Made by a program: the position numbers and the translations under genes
Notes under the pieces: model-generated
What the model saw: only the letters and a program-made list of their open reading frames with translations
What the model was told of the DNA's origin: nothing
Databases searched by the model: none
Part shown: positions 18,390 to 26,624 of the stretch, piece by piece
Numbering within the stretch: the first letter of the stretch is position 1
Layout of the letters: each line of letters starts with the position of its first letter
NCBI RefSeq assembly: GCF_040833985.1
Contig: NZ_CP162139.1
Span: forward strand, 3,568,501-3,632,500
Reading direction: 5' to 3'
Source of the DNA: Leptospira sp. WS4.C2
Lineage (GTDB): Bacteria; Spirochaetota; Leptospiria; Leptospirales; Leptospiraceae
Length of the DNA stretch: 64,000 bases

Positions 18390-18461
18390 AAAATCATTTC
18401 TGATTCGGAGAGTTTGGTATATGATAATCCGACTCTAAAAAATACGAGCAGCAGGGGCAAT

Positions 18462-19064
18462 ATGGATTCAAAAACTTTTTGGAATGAACGTTATGCGAGT
18501 GAAGACTATGTTTATGGGAAGGATCCGAACGATTTTTTACGCACTCGTCTGCCAAATTTAAAAAAAGGAAGGATCCTTTTTCCTTGTGAGGGAGAAGGAA
18601 GGAATGCCGTATTTGCTGCGGGTCTAGGTTGGGATGTATTTGCCTTTGACCAATCGGAGGAAGGAAAACAAAAAGCTACCGCACTCGCTAAAGAAAAAAA
18701 TGTAACCTTTCATTATGAGATTTCTGATGCTCTGACTTATCCTTACGCTCCTGAACAAATGGATATGGTGGCTTTGATTTATTGCCACTTTCATAAATCG
18801 ATTCGAACTACCGTACATAGGAATTGTGTTAGGACTTTGAAACCTGGTGGAATTTTGTTATTAGAAGCTTTTTCACCTGACCAGTTACAATTTACCTCTG
18901 GTGGTCCCAAAGATCTGGACATGTTATACAATCTAAAGGATTTACGTATGGACTTTTCAGAAATGAACATTGAATACGAAGAAGCTTTGGAGATTGAACT
19001 AAACGAAAGTCCGTTCCATAGAGGAAAGGCCGCCATCGTCCGACTAGTTTTACGAAAAATCTAA
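18462..19064 (+). CDS. Class I SAM-dependent methyltransferase
   Basis: A 200-aa methyltransferase. MDSKTFWNERYASEDYVYGKDPN is the start typical of the small TehB/thiopurine-type group. Motif I is degenerate (ILFPCEGEGRNAVFAAGLG), followed by the acidic end of motif II (VFAFDQSEEG) and LKPGGILLLEAF. An AGGGG ribosome site at 18453-18457 supports the ATG at 18462; an upstream ATG at 18414 would add 16 unlikely residues. It follows the nitroreductase by 72 bp and may share its transcript. Substrate not predictable. Confidence 0.87.
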   Translation: MDSKTFWNERYASEDYVYGKDPNDFLRTRLPNLKKGRILFPCEGEGRNAVFAAGLGWDVFAFDQSEEGKQKATALAKEKNVTFHYEISDALTYPYAPEQMDMVALIYCHFHKSIRTTVHRNCVRTLKPGGILLLEAFSPDQLQFTSGGPKDLDMLYNLKDLRMDFSEMNIEYEEALEIELNESPFHRGKAAIVRLVLRKI

Positions 19065-19098
19065 GTTAGTTTTTTCTTTCAACTTCTGAAATCCATGA

Positions 19099-19126
19099 TT
19101 CTCTTTCTTCGGAAGAAGAGGGAGAA
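19099..19126 (+). promoter_or_regulatory. 12-bp hairpin holding the M20 peptidase ribosome site
   Basis: TTCTCTTTCTTC pairs with GAAGAGGGAGAA over 12 positions (two G-U) around a GGAA tetraloop. The 3' arm contains GAGGGAG, the only good Shine-Dalgarno sequence for the ATG at 19135. When folded, the ribosome site would be masked. Confidence 0.55.
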
Positions 19127-19134
19127 ATAGTTTC

Positions 19135-20571
19135 ATGAAGGTATTCATTTCGTTTTTATTGGTAGCAGTATTCTTTTTACAATGTTCCGGCCAACAAGTA
19201 AAGTATGCAGAATTGAAACAGTCTTATCCAAAAGTAAATTGGGAAGTCCGTAGAACCGAAGCAGTCAAACTCCTTTCTGATCTATTAAAAATCCCTTCTG
19301 TTCGTGGAAATGAAATTCAGGTGGCAAAGTACATCCAAGCAGTTCTGACAAAAGAAGGAATCCCTTCTCGTTTTGTCTTTGATCCCAAATTTCCCGCAAG
19401 ACCTAATTTAATCGCCGAATTACCAGCAACCATTCCCAATCCAGAGCCAGGAATCATCCTCGCAAACCACTTGGACACAGTAGAGTTCGATACCAAAGAA
19501 TGGAAAGTAGCACCACTTTCAGGATCTGTCAGTGAAGGCCGTGTGTGGGGACGTGGTGCGATTGACATGAAGGGAATGGCTGTGATGGAATTACTCGCCT
19601 TTCTTGAGATCAAACGTTCTGGAATTCCTAGAACAAGAAAAATTATGTATTTGGCCCTTGCAGATGAAGAATCAGGATCTGTGTTAGGTGGAAAATACAT
19701 GACTTCAAAACAAAAACATGTTTTTGACGGTTACGAGTATGCCATCAATGAAGGTGGCGTCGCGACAAGAGACATCGTAATTCCTGGTGCCACTATCTTT
19801 AACATTCAATATGCGGAGAAAGGAAATATCTGGTTACGTGCAAAAATCACGGGAACGAGTGGTCATGGTTCTTCGCCCCCTAATCAATACCCTGCTCTTT
19901 CCTTGATCCAGTTTTTTAACGAAGTACGGGAATTAGAATCTGATATTCGCATAACAGCTGAAACAGATGCATTCTTTTATCAACTAGGAACCATCAGCTC
20001 ATTCCCAAAATCATTTTTTTTGAAAAACGCAAGAAATCCTTTGATTAAACCTTTGCTACATTCAACGATTCGAAGTAATCGCCACCTAACAGCAATGACA
20101 ACCAATACCAAATCCATAACTGGGTTTCGTACCACAGAAGGTGAAGGTGGAGAAAATGTAATCGCAGGAGAAGCTTCTGGCAGATTGGACATCCGAACGT
20201 TACCTGGTGTGGATATAATAGAATTCTCTAATAAGGTAAAAACAATTGCAGAAAAGTACAAAGCAGAGATCACTTTTACAGATATCAATCCGACAGACGT
20301 GTCTCCCATCAATACAAAGTTTTTTAGTACTTTGGCTGCCGTATCGGTGAATAAATTTCCCAACAGTACAGTGACGCCATTTCTTTCTCCAGGAAAAACG
20401 GATAATTCTTACCTACGGCGTGTAGGGATTAAAGCTTACGGACTTATTCCCGCAGTTCTCAAAACGGAAGATATTGATGGGATGCATGGAAAGAATGAAA
20501 ATATGACAATTGATAATTTGGAACTGGGTACAAAGATTCTTTTTGAGACCTTAGTAGAGATGAATCAGTAG
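19135..20571 (+). CDS. M20 family zinc peptidase, predicted lipoprotein
   Basis: A 478-aa M20/M25/M40-type metallopeptidase with a leader ending in a lipobox-like FFLQC (Cys about residue 17), so it is probably membrane-anchored outside the cytoplasm. Catalytic features are present: NHLDTVEFD (His and Asp), GRGAIDMKGMAVME (bridging Asp), ADEESGSVLGGK (catalytic and metal Glu) and a C-terminal DGMHGKNENM His. The lid domain occupies about 215-340. Such enzymes cleave dipeptides, acyl-amino acids or carboxy-terminal residues; the exact substrate is unknown. A hairpin covers its ribosome site. Confidence 0.9.
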   Translation: MKVFISFLLVAVFFLQCSGQQVKYAELKQSYPKVNWEVRRTEAVKLLSDLLKIPSVRGNEIQVAKYIQAVLTKEGIPSRFVFDPKFPARPNLIAELPATIPNPEPGIILANHLDTVEFDTKEWKVAPLSGSVSEGRVWGRGAIDMKGMAVMELLAFLEIKRSGIPRTRKIMYLALADEESGSVLGGKYMTSKQKHVFDGYEYAINEGGVATRDIVIPGATIFNIQYAEKGNIWLRAKITGTSGHGSSPPNQYPALSLIQFFNEVRELESDIRITAETDAFFYQLGTISSFPKSFFLKNARNPLIKPLLHSTIRSNRHLTAMTTNTKSITGFRTTEGEGGENVIAGEASGRLDIRTLPGVDIIEFSNKVKTIAEKYKAEITFTDINPTDVSPINTKFFSTLAAVSVNKFPNSTVTPFLSPGKTDNSYLRRVGIKAYGLIPAVLKTEDIDGMHGKNENMTIDNLELGTKILFETLVEMNQ

Positions 20572-20709
20572 AGGGAAAAGGTTTCGTAGAAACTTGTAGT
20601 TTTCTTAATTTTTCATTGAGTTTTTACTTTGGCTAGTTTTACCCATTCGGATAAAGCAAGCTCGACTAGCACGGAGTAAGCGAGGCCTTGTGTCGAAGTG
20701 AGTAAGACG

Positions 20710-20721
20710 TTGTTATGCGAC
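20710..20721. repeat. Left arm of 12-bp inverted repeat flanking the toxin-antitoxin pair
   Basis: TTGTTATGCGAC, the exact reverse complement of 21368-21379. The preceding 20640-20709 holds a short segment with more G and C and partial self-complementarity (CTCGACTAGCACGG against GTGTCGAAGTGAG), reminiscent of an attC-like imperfect hairpin. There is no coding signal in 20572-20742. Confidence 0.7.
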
Positions 20722-20742
20722 GTGAGGTAAGTCAGTTTAATA

Positions 20743-21015
20743 TTACTGTTCTTTTAGTTTTCCAGTAACATATTGATGCAAAATACTTGAAACTAGAGTT
20801 TGATATGGAATTCCTATTTCAAGAGCCTTTGTTTTTAATAATTGAATATCTTTTCCCGCAATTCGAATATTCATTCTTTTGTCTTTGGCTAAAGTATTTT
20901 TTGCTGCAATTTTAAACTTATTTAAATAGCTTTTTTTATTTGAAACAGACTTCCATTCGTTTTTTTCAAAAGATAATTCTAATTCTTTTTCTTCATCCGT
21001 AAGTTTAAGTTTCAT
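20743..21015 (-). CDS. CopG/BrnA-like antitoxin
   Basis: A 90-aa Lys/Glu-rich protein. The C-terminal half (about 46-85) reads KRMNIRIAGKDIQLLKTKALEIGIPYQTLVSSILHQYV, the ribbon-helix-helix pattern used for DNA binding by CopG/BrnA-type antitoxins. The N-terminal half would bind the toxin. Its ATG overlaps the toxin gene's 3' end by 11 bp, so the order is toxin first, as in brnTA loci. It would neutralise the toxin and repress the shared promoter at 21300-21328. Confidence 0.87.
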   Translation of the reverse strand: MKLKLTDEEKELELSFEKNEWKSVSNKKSYLNKFKIAAKNTLAKDKRMNIRIAGKDIQLLKTKALEIGIPYQTLVSSILHQYVTGKLKEQ

Positions 21016-21292
21016 GTATGTTCACCTCTGGAAAATATATTTTAGTGTGTTTTCGTGAAGGATATGCAGTTTTTAAAAAGAATGAATTTTCGTTTTCAAT
21101 TGCAGGGACAATCCAGACATAATTATCAATATTAATTACTATAATTATTTGGTTCGGATACTTTTTACTATTTGGATGTTCTAAGATATCTAGTATAGCT
21201 CCTGCTTCAATTTCGATGACTATTCTTTCGAAGGAAATATTTCGCTGAGTACTGAGTAGTTTGTTTTTCTCATTATCCCAATCAAAAATCAC
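21005..21292 (-). CDS. BrnT-like toxin
   Basis: A small basic protein that begins IFDWDNEKNKLLSTQRNISFERIV after its start residue. That matches the BrnT opening (F-x-W-D-x-x-K-N, then a helix with I/V-S-F-E). It ends in FLKTAYPSRKHTKIYF, matching the BrnT C-terminal Arg-containing strand. BrnT toxins are RelE-like ribonucleases that stop translation. The start was placed at the GTG 21290-21292 (95 aa). A TTG frame start at 21328 is unlikely because that TTG is the first base triplet of a perfect -35 box. The sequence is divergent from classical BrnT, so the family call is moderate. Confidence 0.75.
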   Translation of the reverse strand: MIFDWDNEKNKLLSTQRNISFERIVIEIEAGAILDILEHPNSKKYPNQIIIVINIDNYVWIVPAIENENSFFLKTAYPSRKHTKIYFPEVNIHET

Positions 21293-21299
21293 ATATATA

Positions 21300-21328
21300 A
21301 TTATAGACTCGTGTGTGCCTTTTGTCAA
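21300..21328 (-). promoter_or_regulatory. Consensus sigma-70 promoter of the toxin-antitoxin pair
   Basis: TTGACA (21323-21328), a 17-bp spacer and TATAAT (21300-21305): both hexamers match consensus perfectly. Transcription would begin about seven bases on, at or next to the GTG at 21290-21292, which implies a leaderless or nearly leaderless toxin message. Confidence 0.85.
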
Positions 21329-21367
21329 TACGTTATTTTTTAGTAAATAATCAAATTTTTACCACAT

Positions 21368-21379
21368 GTCGCATAACAA
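21368..21379. repeat. Right arm of 12-bp inverted repeat flanking the toxin-antitoxin pair
   Basis: GTCGCATAACAA, inverted copy of 20710-20721. The two arms enclose about 670 bp containing only the toxin-antitoxin genes and their promoter, so the unit looks like a mobile cassette. Confidence 0.7.
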
Positions 21380-21420
21380 TTTACAAACGCACGATTCACT
21401 TCATTCGTTAGTTGGCCTTT

Positions 21421-21915
21421 TTATTTTAGCGAACCTAGATATTTGAGAATTCCCTCTTCTCCCCGTTCTTCGGCAAGTTCCGCCACGCTGATCCCACCCA
21501 CTGTTTTGACTTTGGTTTCTGCACCGGCCGCCACTAACATTTTGACCAAGTCCAAATTCCCACGATATACAGCACGGTAGAGGGCTGTTTCCCCTGTCGT
21601 ATTGCGAAGATTGACATTCGCACCTTTTTGGATTAAAAATTTTGCGATCGCCAGTTCTTCTTCGTCCACAGCTTTGATTAGGCAGGAATTTCCTAAGGAA
21701 TCCTTGGCATTAATGGAAACCCCTTCTGCTAAAAGCTCTTTAACTAGTTCTAAGTTTCCTTTTTCAAGGGCCTGGAAGAGGCGTAGTTCCCGACTCATAG
21801 GAGCTTTCACTACAGTTTCATCTTCGATACAAGAGAAACTGAATCCAACCAGTAACAAAAAAATGACGAAGGAAGGGGTTTGGATTAAAAATCGGCTGGA
21901 TAGAAATTGTAACAT
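21421..21915 (-). CDS. Ankyrin-repeat lipoprotein
   Basis: A 164-aa predicted lipoprotein: hydrophobic leader with lipobox GFSFSC (Cys about residue 29). Ankyrin repeats follow from about residue 45: LFQALEKGNLELVKELLAEG, SCLIKAVDEEELAIAKFLIQKGA, TALYRAVYRGNLDLVKMLVAAGA and a shorter final unit. It is probably a periplasmic or outer-membrane-anchored protein-binding module. It diverges from the SPFH gene with only 24 bp between start codons, so the two share a very compact control region. Confidence 0.87.
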   Translation of the reverse strand: MLQFLSSRFLIQTPSFVIFLLLVGFSFSCIEDETVVKAPMSRELRLFQALEKGNLELVKELLAEGVSINAKDSLGNSCLIKAVDEEELAIAKFLIQKGANVNLRNTTGETALYRAVYRGNLDLVKMLVAAGAETKVKTVGGISVAELAEERGEEGILKYLGSLK

Positions 21916-21939
21916 CGGTTTTAGTCTAATGGTTTAACT

Positions 21940-22767
21940 ATGAAACGTCGATCCATTTTTCCAACCAGTTTCCAGTTCCTTACCATTTTGGGTATGAGTC
22001 TATTTTCTATATCTTGCCTCTCCATCATTAGCCCAGGGGAAGTTGGACTCATGTGGCGGCCCTATAGCACTGGTCTTAGCCAGAAACCCTTGGAGTCCCG
22101 GGTCCAAACCTATATGCCTTGGAACAGTGTTTACGTCTACTCAATCCAATGGATGAGCCACCAAGAGAAAGTGGAGGTACTGACGAGGGATGATTTAACA
22201 ATTACGGTCAGTGCGGCGATCATCATCCGACCGATCCAAAACGAAATTTATGAATTAGAAATGGAGATTGGCAGGGACTATTATGAAAAGGTAGTTAAAC
22301 CTCAATTTCGAACTGCCATTAGAAATATTCTCTCTGCTTACAACATGGTATCTATCTCTAAAGAGACACCAAATGTTTCGGCTCAAATTAAAAAGTCTCT
22401 CGCAGAAAAGTTAAAAGACAAACATGTCGAAATAGATGATGTGATTATAGATGATGTTGAATATAGTCCTTCGATTTTGAAAGCAATTGAAAGTAAACTC
22501 ACCAAACAACAAGAACAGGAACAAATGAAGTTCGAAATTAACATTGCCAAACGCGATGCGGAAATCCAGCAAATCTCAGCTGAGGGTAGATCCAAAGCCG
22601 TACTCATTGAAGCCGAAGCGCAAGCAAAAGCTCAAAGGATGATTTCAGAATCTTTGACACCTAAGTACATTCAATTGAAGGCAATGGAGAACCCCAATAA
22701 CAAATTGATCTTTGTACCGAATGGAAAGGATGGTTTGCCAATCATAGTGAATGCAGATGGGAAATAG
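21940..22767 (+). CDS. SPFH/band 7 (prohibitin-like) protein, predicted lipoprotein
   Basis: A 275-aa protein. The N-terminal leader ends in LFSISC (Cys 26), so lipid anchoring rather than a transmembrane helix is likely. The SPFH domain (about 30-190) reads SPGEVGLMWRPYSTG, LTITVSAAIIIRPIQ and YYEKVVKPQFRTAIRNILS, as in prohibitins. A charged Ala/Glu coiled coil follows (KRDAEIQQISAEGRSKAVLIEAEAQAKAQ). SPFH proteins form membrane-associated rings that organise or regulate membrane proteases. It is convergent with the 994-aa TonB receptor, with a terminator between. Confidence 0.9.
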   Translation: MKRRSIFPTSFQFLTILGMSLFSISCLSIISPGEVGLMWRPYSTGLSQKPLESRVQTYMPWNSVYVYSIQWMSHQEKVEVLTRDDLTITVSAAIIIRPIQNEIYELEMEIGRDYYEKVVKPQFRTAIRNILSAYNMVSISKETPNVSAQIKKSLAEKLKDKHVEIDDVIIDDVEYSPSILKAIESKLTKQQEQEQMKFEINIAKRDAEIQQISAEGRSKAVLIEAEAQAKAQRMISESLTPKYIQLKAMENPNNKLIFVPNGKDGLPIIVNADGK

Positions 22768-22850
22768 GTGAAGTTGGTTTACGACTTTAGTTTAGTAGCT
22801 GGTGAGATGGCATTGTTTAAGATTTATATTTGAAAGTGAGTGAGAACAGC

Positions 22851-22872
22851 TAACCCCGCAAAGGCGGGGTTA
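22851..22872. terminator. Bidirectional terminator between convergent genes
   Basis: TAACCCCGC and GCGGGGTTA form a perfect 9-bp stem with an AAAG loop between the SPFH gene and the convergent TonB receptor gene. The U tract is weak on both strands, but position and GC-rich stem fit a terminator. Confidence 0.75.
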
Positions 22873-22897
22873 AGACAAATGATGATGCATTCTTTAA

Positions 22898-25882
22898 TCA
22901 AAAAAACTTATAAGTTGCCATTACAGAGAATGTTACACCCATTCGATAAGAATAAAACAACTCATCCTCACCAGTAACCTGATTTGTCTGATAAACTCTA
23001 AATCTGGTATCCATTATATTTTTTGCAGCTGCTTTGAAATCCAAACGATCATCATGTTTAAAAGTGTAAACAATATCGGTTACACCAACTCCCTTTTCAA
23101 TTGCATCGGGTGTTCCATTTGCACCAACGGCATAAATCCTATCACCAAAAAAGTTATAGTATAATCCAATAATCTGGGTTCTTGTTTTTGTGATAAAATA
23201 ATCAAACTTTAGGTTATATACATACTCTGACTGACCTTGTAGAGGACGGGAGATGTTTGTTGGATCATATGCTGCCGATCGATTTAATGAATCAACCAAT
23301 CCCGATTTAATAAGAACTAAATCTTCCCAAGGTAAGACTTGAACGTGAGATTTAATAAAAAACAAATTTGATTCAAAACGGAAACGATCAAGAAACTCTT
23401 TTCTAAAATCGATTTCAACTCCTCGAATTTGCGCATTTTTAGCATTTGTATAAGTAAAGTTAGCTGAAATACTACCAGCAACTGGTTGACCGATCATTTC
23501 TATTGGATTGGACATTTCTTTGAAAAATCCGCCAATACCAACAAAATCTGTATTATTAATATAATATTCATAACGAATATCATAGTTATGTATATAAGTT
23601 CTTCTGAGGTTAGGATTTCCGAAAATTCGATCCGCTCCAAAATATGGAGTAAATCCAAATGGTGATAACTCTCTTAGATCTGGCCGTGTCACCGTTTGGG
23701 TATAACCGAGTCTTAGATTCATATCCTTATGGAAATCCCAAACAAAATTCATTGAAGGTAATGTATCTCTTTTTCTAAGTTCTCCGATACCATTATTTGT
23801 TTGATTACATACATTTGATCTAACTAATGCAACCCGAACATCTTCATTATCTACCGTACAACCATAATCAACATTCGCTAAAGAACTGCTGTCCCGAGTA
23901 CGGAAAGTTCTTACTTTTTGATAAGAATCTTCCATTCTAACCCCACCAACAAATCGAAATTTATTGATAATAGGCATATCGAATTGTGTAAATGTTGCTT
24001 GTAACTTTTGCATTGCATCAAAAGCATTTGGTTCAATTTGACGTTCTGCGAAAGTTTTATTTGCTAATGGATTTGAGGTAGAAGAAATATAATCAGTCGG
24101 GACGAAAGTAATTTCACCGGGTACGGGCCAATAATCATTTGGTGATCGGATACCGACGTTACTTTTACTACCATATTCTTTAAAAGTAAAATCTTTAAAT
24201 CGTTCAAGTGCCATTCCGCCAAATTTAAAATCTGATTTTAAACCGTTCCACTGTTCAAACGGAATGGTATATTTTAAATTCGCCTGCCTAACGATATCTC
24301 TAGATTCAGAATAAAAACGAGAGCCGTCCGGATTATTTAGCAACCGAAAATATCCATCTGTAACTGCAGAATTTTGTTGCCTTCGCCAAACTTGCTGAGT
24401 TAAATTCGGTTCATCACGATTTGCTTGAGCATATGCAAGATTCCATTCTAACTTATGTGGTCTAGCCATTGAACCAAATTGCAGAGCATGATCACCACCC
24501 AATACAGTGTTAAATAATGCTCTAGAGGTGAAAGTGTTTGTATTTGAAAGAAATTCAAAGTTATCAATATTATTTACACCCCTTGCTTCACGAACATTAG
24601 TGTCAGAAACTATCGTATAAAGAGTCTTTAAATATATCTGCTGGCCTTTCATGAATTCATATGCTAGGTTTAAGTTAGTTCCAAAGTTTGTTTCTTTATT
24701 ATAAATTTTCGTATCTTGTTGTTGGATAGGATTAATGAAAGTTGTATCTTCTGTTCTCACACCTCCAAGGAAACTAGGCACATATCTTGTAGATTTTTCT
24801 TCGCGGTAGCGGTATTCTTCACTCTTAGTAATGCCAAAGAAAATTCCTAACCTTTGCCCAGAATCAGTTGTTTGAATCGTATTACCGACAACAAAATTAA
24901 AATTCTTATCATAGGAACCTTTTTTTTCGTCTGGAGTCCATTGTTGATTATAAGAAGCGGCTGTAATATTTACCAAATTTGGTGGTAAACCGCCAAACCT
25001 ATTTCCTGGTTCAAAAACAAATTCATTAGGAAGTTTATTTACTAAATCTGGCCTTTGAGTTGATGAATTGGGTCGACCAAAGAAGTCAGCTGCATCAAAT
25101 GTTTTAAATTGATACCCGGTCGTATTCATATTCCGACCGACACCGAGACCTAATGACATCGTAAGTTTATCAGGATATTCTTGGGTTTCAATCTTAACTA
25201 ATCCACCAGAGAATTCTGCCGGATCTTCGGGTGCAAATGTCTTCATTACCCGAATATTTTTTATCATGCTTGCAGGAAACAAATCAAGTGGAACCACACG
25301 TTTATCAGGTTCAGTTGAAGGAATCAAAACTTCATTCAACAATGTATTGGAATATCTTTCTCCAAGTCCTCGAACAAATACATATTTTCCGCCAATAAGC
25401 GTAATACCGGTAACACGTTTTACAACATCTCCAGCGCTTGCGTCGGGACTTTTTTTAATAGCCTCTTGAGAAATACCATCTGAAACAGTACCGGTTTTCC
25501 TCTGTAAAGCTAATAGCGCAGATTCAGTGTTGTTTTGTGCTCGATCCTTTACTTCTATTGTCTCAAGAACTTGCGCACCAAAAGTGACGTTAACATTTTG
25601 TGTTTTGCCAGAAACCACTGTAATGGTTCTTTTTTGTGGACCATATCCATACATTTGGTATTCTACATCATAAGTGCCGGGAGGTAAATCCAAATAGTAT
25701 TTACCGTCAAAATCGGTTTTAGCGAATTTCTTTTCGGACCTGACTACTATTGTAGCTCCAAATACAGCTTCTCCATTCTCTGAATCAATTATCGTTCCCT
25801 TAACTGTGCCAGTTGTCTGAGCCATTAGTGAGCTAGAAATAAAAAATGTAAGAATAATTAAAGTTTGCGCTAGTTTCTTCAT
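22898..25882 (-). CDS. Large TonB-dependent receptor with carboxypeptidase-regulatory-like domain
   Basis: A 994-aa receptor with a signal peptide ending in LMAQ (about residue 21). A CarboxypepD_reg-like domain (about 25-110; [30 protein letters not shown]) leads to a plug (about 115-235; [32 protein letters not shown]) and a barrel ending in MATYKFF. It is the third gene after two lipoprotein genes on the same strand. The PhoB-like sites upstream of the first gene suggest import of a phosphate-containing ligand, but this is inference. The 105 bp before its ATG hold no clear promoter. Confidence 0.92.
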   Translation of the reverse strand: MKKLAQTLIILTFFISSSLMAQTTGTVKGTIIDSENGEAVFGATIVVRSEKKFAKTDFDGKYYLDLPPGTYDVEYQMYGYGPQKRTITVVSGKTQNVNVTFGAQVLETIEVKDRAQNNTESALLALQRKTGTVSDGISQEAIKKSPDASAGDVVKRVTGITLIGGKYVFVRGLGERYSNTLLNEVLIPSTEPDKRVVPLDLFPASMIKNIRVMKTFAPEDPAEFSGGLVKIETQEYPDKLTMSLGLGVGRNMNTTGYQFKTFDAADFFGRPNSSTQRPDLVNKLPNEFVFEPGNRFGGLPPNLVNITAASYNQQWTPDEKKGSYDKNFNFVVGNTIQTTDSGQRLGIFFGITKSEEYRYREEKSTRYVPSFLGGVRTEDTTFINPIQQQDTKIYNKETNFGTNLNLAYEFMKGQQIYLKTLYTIVSDTNVREARGVNNIDNFEFLSNTNTFTSRALFNTVLGGDHALQFGSMARPHKLEWNLAYAQANRDEPNLTQQVWRRQQNSAVTDGYFRLLNNPDGSRFYSESRDIVRQANLKYTIPFEQWNGLKSDFKFGGMALERFKDFTFKEYGSKSNVGIRSPNDYWPVPGEITFVPTDYISSTSNPLANKTFAERQIEPNAFDAMQKLQATFTQFDMPIINKFRFVGGVRMEDSYQKVRTFRTRDSSSLANVDYGCTVDNEDVRVALVRSNVCNQTNNGIGELRKRDTLPSMNFVWDFHKDMNLRLGYTQTVTRPDLRELSPFGFTPYFGADRIFGNPNLRRTYIHNYDIRYEYYINNTDFVGIGGFFKEMSNPIEMIGQPVAGSISANFTYTNAKNAQIRGVEIDFRKEFLDRFRFESNLFFIKSHVQVLPWEDLVLIKSGLVDSLNRSAAYDPTNISRPLQGQSEYVYNLKFDYFITKTRTQIIGLYYNFFGDRIYAVGANGTPDAIEKGVGVTDIVYTFKHDDRLDFKAAAKNIMDTRFRVYQTNQVTGEDELFYSYRMGVTFSVMATYKFF

Positions 25883-25987
25883 AAAAGTATGCCTGTTGTC
25901 AGATTTCCTATCTACTAGAAGCAGTAAATTATATCGAAACGAAACGCGTTACATTCAGTTTAAATTTATGTTACAAATTTGTAATAA

Positions 25988-26566
25988 TCAAGGAGCAACG
26001 ACAGCTACTTTGAATTTGCCATTTTGTTCTATTACAGATTTGATTTGAGTAATCTCTATAGGAGATCCCTTTTTAATTATTTCAATTCTACCAACTTTAT
26101 AGATCGTTAAGTTTCCATAGGGTCGCGAACTTTTCCAAATGATTTTCATGGATTTTAAGTCGGAAAGTTGCAATCTATGTTCTCGCAATCGCTTGATTCC
26201 CAATTCCTCTAAACGGTTAAAAGTAAACTTATAATCCTCTAATGGAGTTACATCTAAGGCTGTATTCTCTCCGTAAATATTTGGAAAAAAAATTAAATCC
26301 TTTTCCTTGTCATTAAGTATTGATTTGAAATTTATTATTTCTAACCTAGCGCCAACTAATTCATTCATAAAACTGATAATCGCTTCTTCTTTGGTTTTAT
26401 AACCGAAGATATGATGATTTTCAGATTTCCTTTTAGTTAAAACTTCTTTTGATTGCCTCAATTTTTGTTGAATTTCAGCGGAGGATTCAGGTTTAGTAGA
26501 TATTTTATCTTTGCAATTGACTAACGATAAAGAAAGAATTAACAGAAAAAAATAGATTAATTTCAT
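25988..26566 (-). CDS. Small lipoprotein between beta-helix-like lipoprotein and TonB receptor
   Basis: A 192-aa predicted lipoprotein with lipobox SLVNC (Cys about residue 19) and a Lys/Glu-rich linker. The mature domain has FPNIYGENTALDVTPLEDYKF and a C-terminal strand-rich part, with no recognised family. The ATG is only four bases beyond a 12-bp hairpin whose 3' arm holds the GGAG ribosome site. Translation may therefore depend on that hairpin opening. It is co-oriented with its neighbours and probably co-transcribed at low level. Confidence 0.7.
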   Translation of the reverse strand: MKLIYFFLLILSLSLVNCKDKISTKPESSAEIQQKLRQSKEVLTKRKSENHHIFGYKTKEEAIISFMNELVGARLEIINFKSILNDKEKDLIFFPNIYGENTALDVTPLEDYKFTFNRLEELGIKRLREHRLQLSDLKSMKIIWKSSRPYGNLTIYKVGRIEIIKKGSPIEITQIKSVIEQNGKFKVAVVAP

Positions 26567-26570
26567 AAAA

Positions 26571-26598
26571 AAAGCTCCAGTATTACTACTGGAGCTTT
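26571..26598 (-). terminator. Strong stem-loop with T tract that also contains a ribosome site
   Basis: AAAGCTCCAGTA and TACTGGAGCTTT form a perfect 12-bp stem. On the minus strand it is followed by seven T's counting the stem end, so it fits an intrinsic terminator for the 434-aa lipoprotein gene. The GGAG in its 3' arm is the Shine-Dalgarno sequence of the next gene (ATG at 26566), so it may act as a partial terminator and translation switch. Confidence 0.8.
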
Positions 26599-26624
26599 AA
26601 TAAGATGATCAATTCAAGCAAAAA

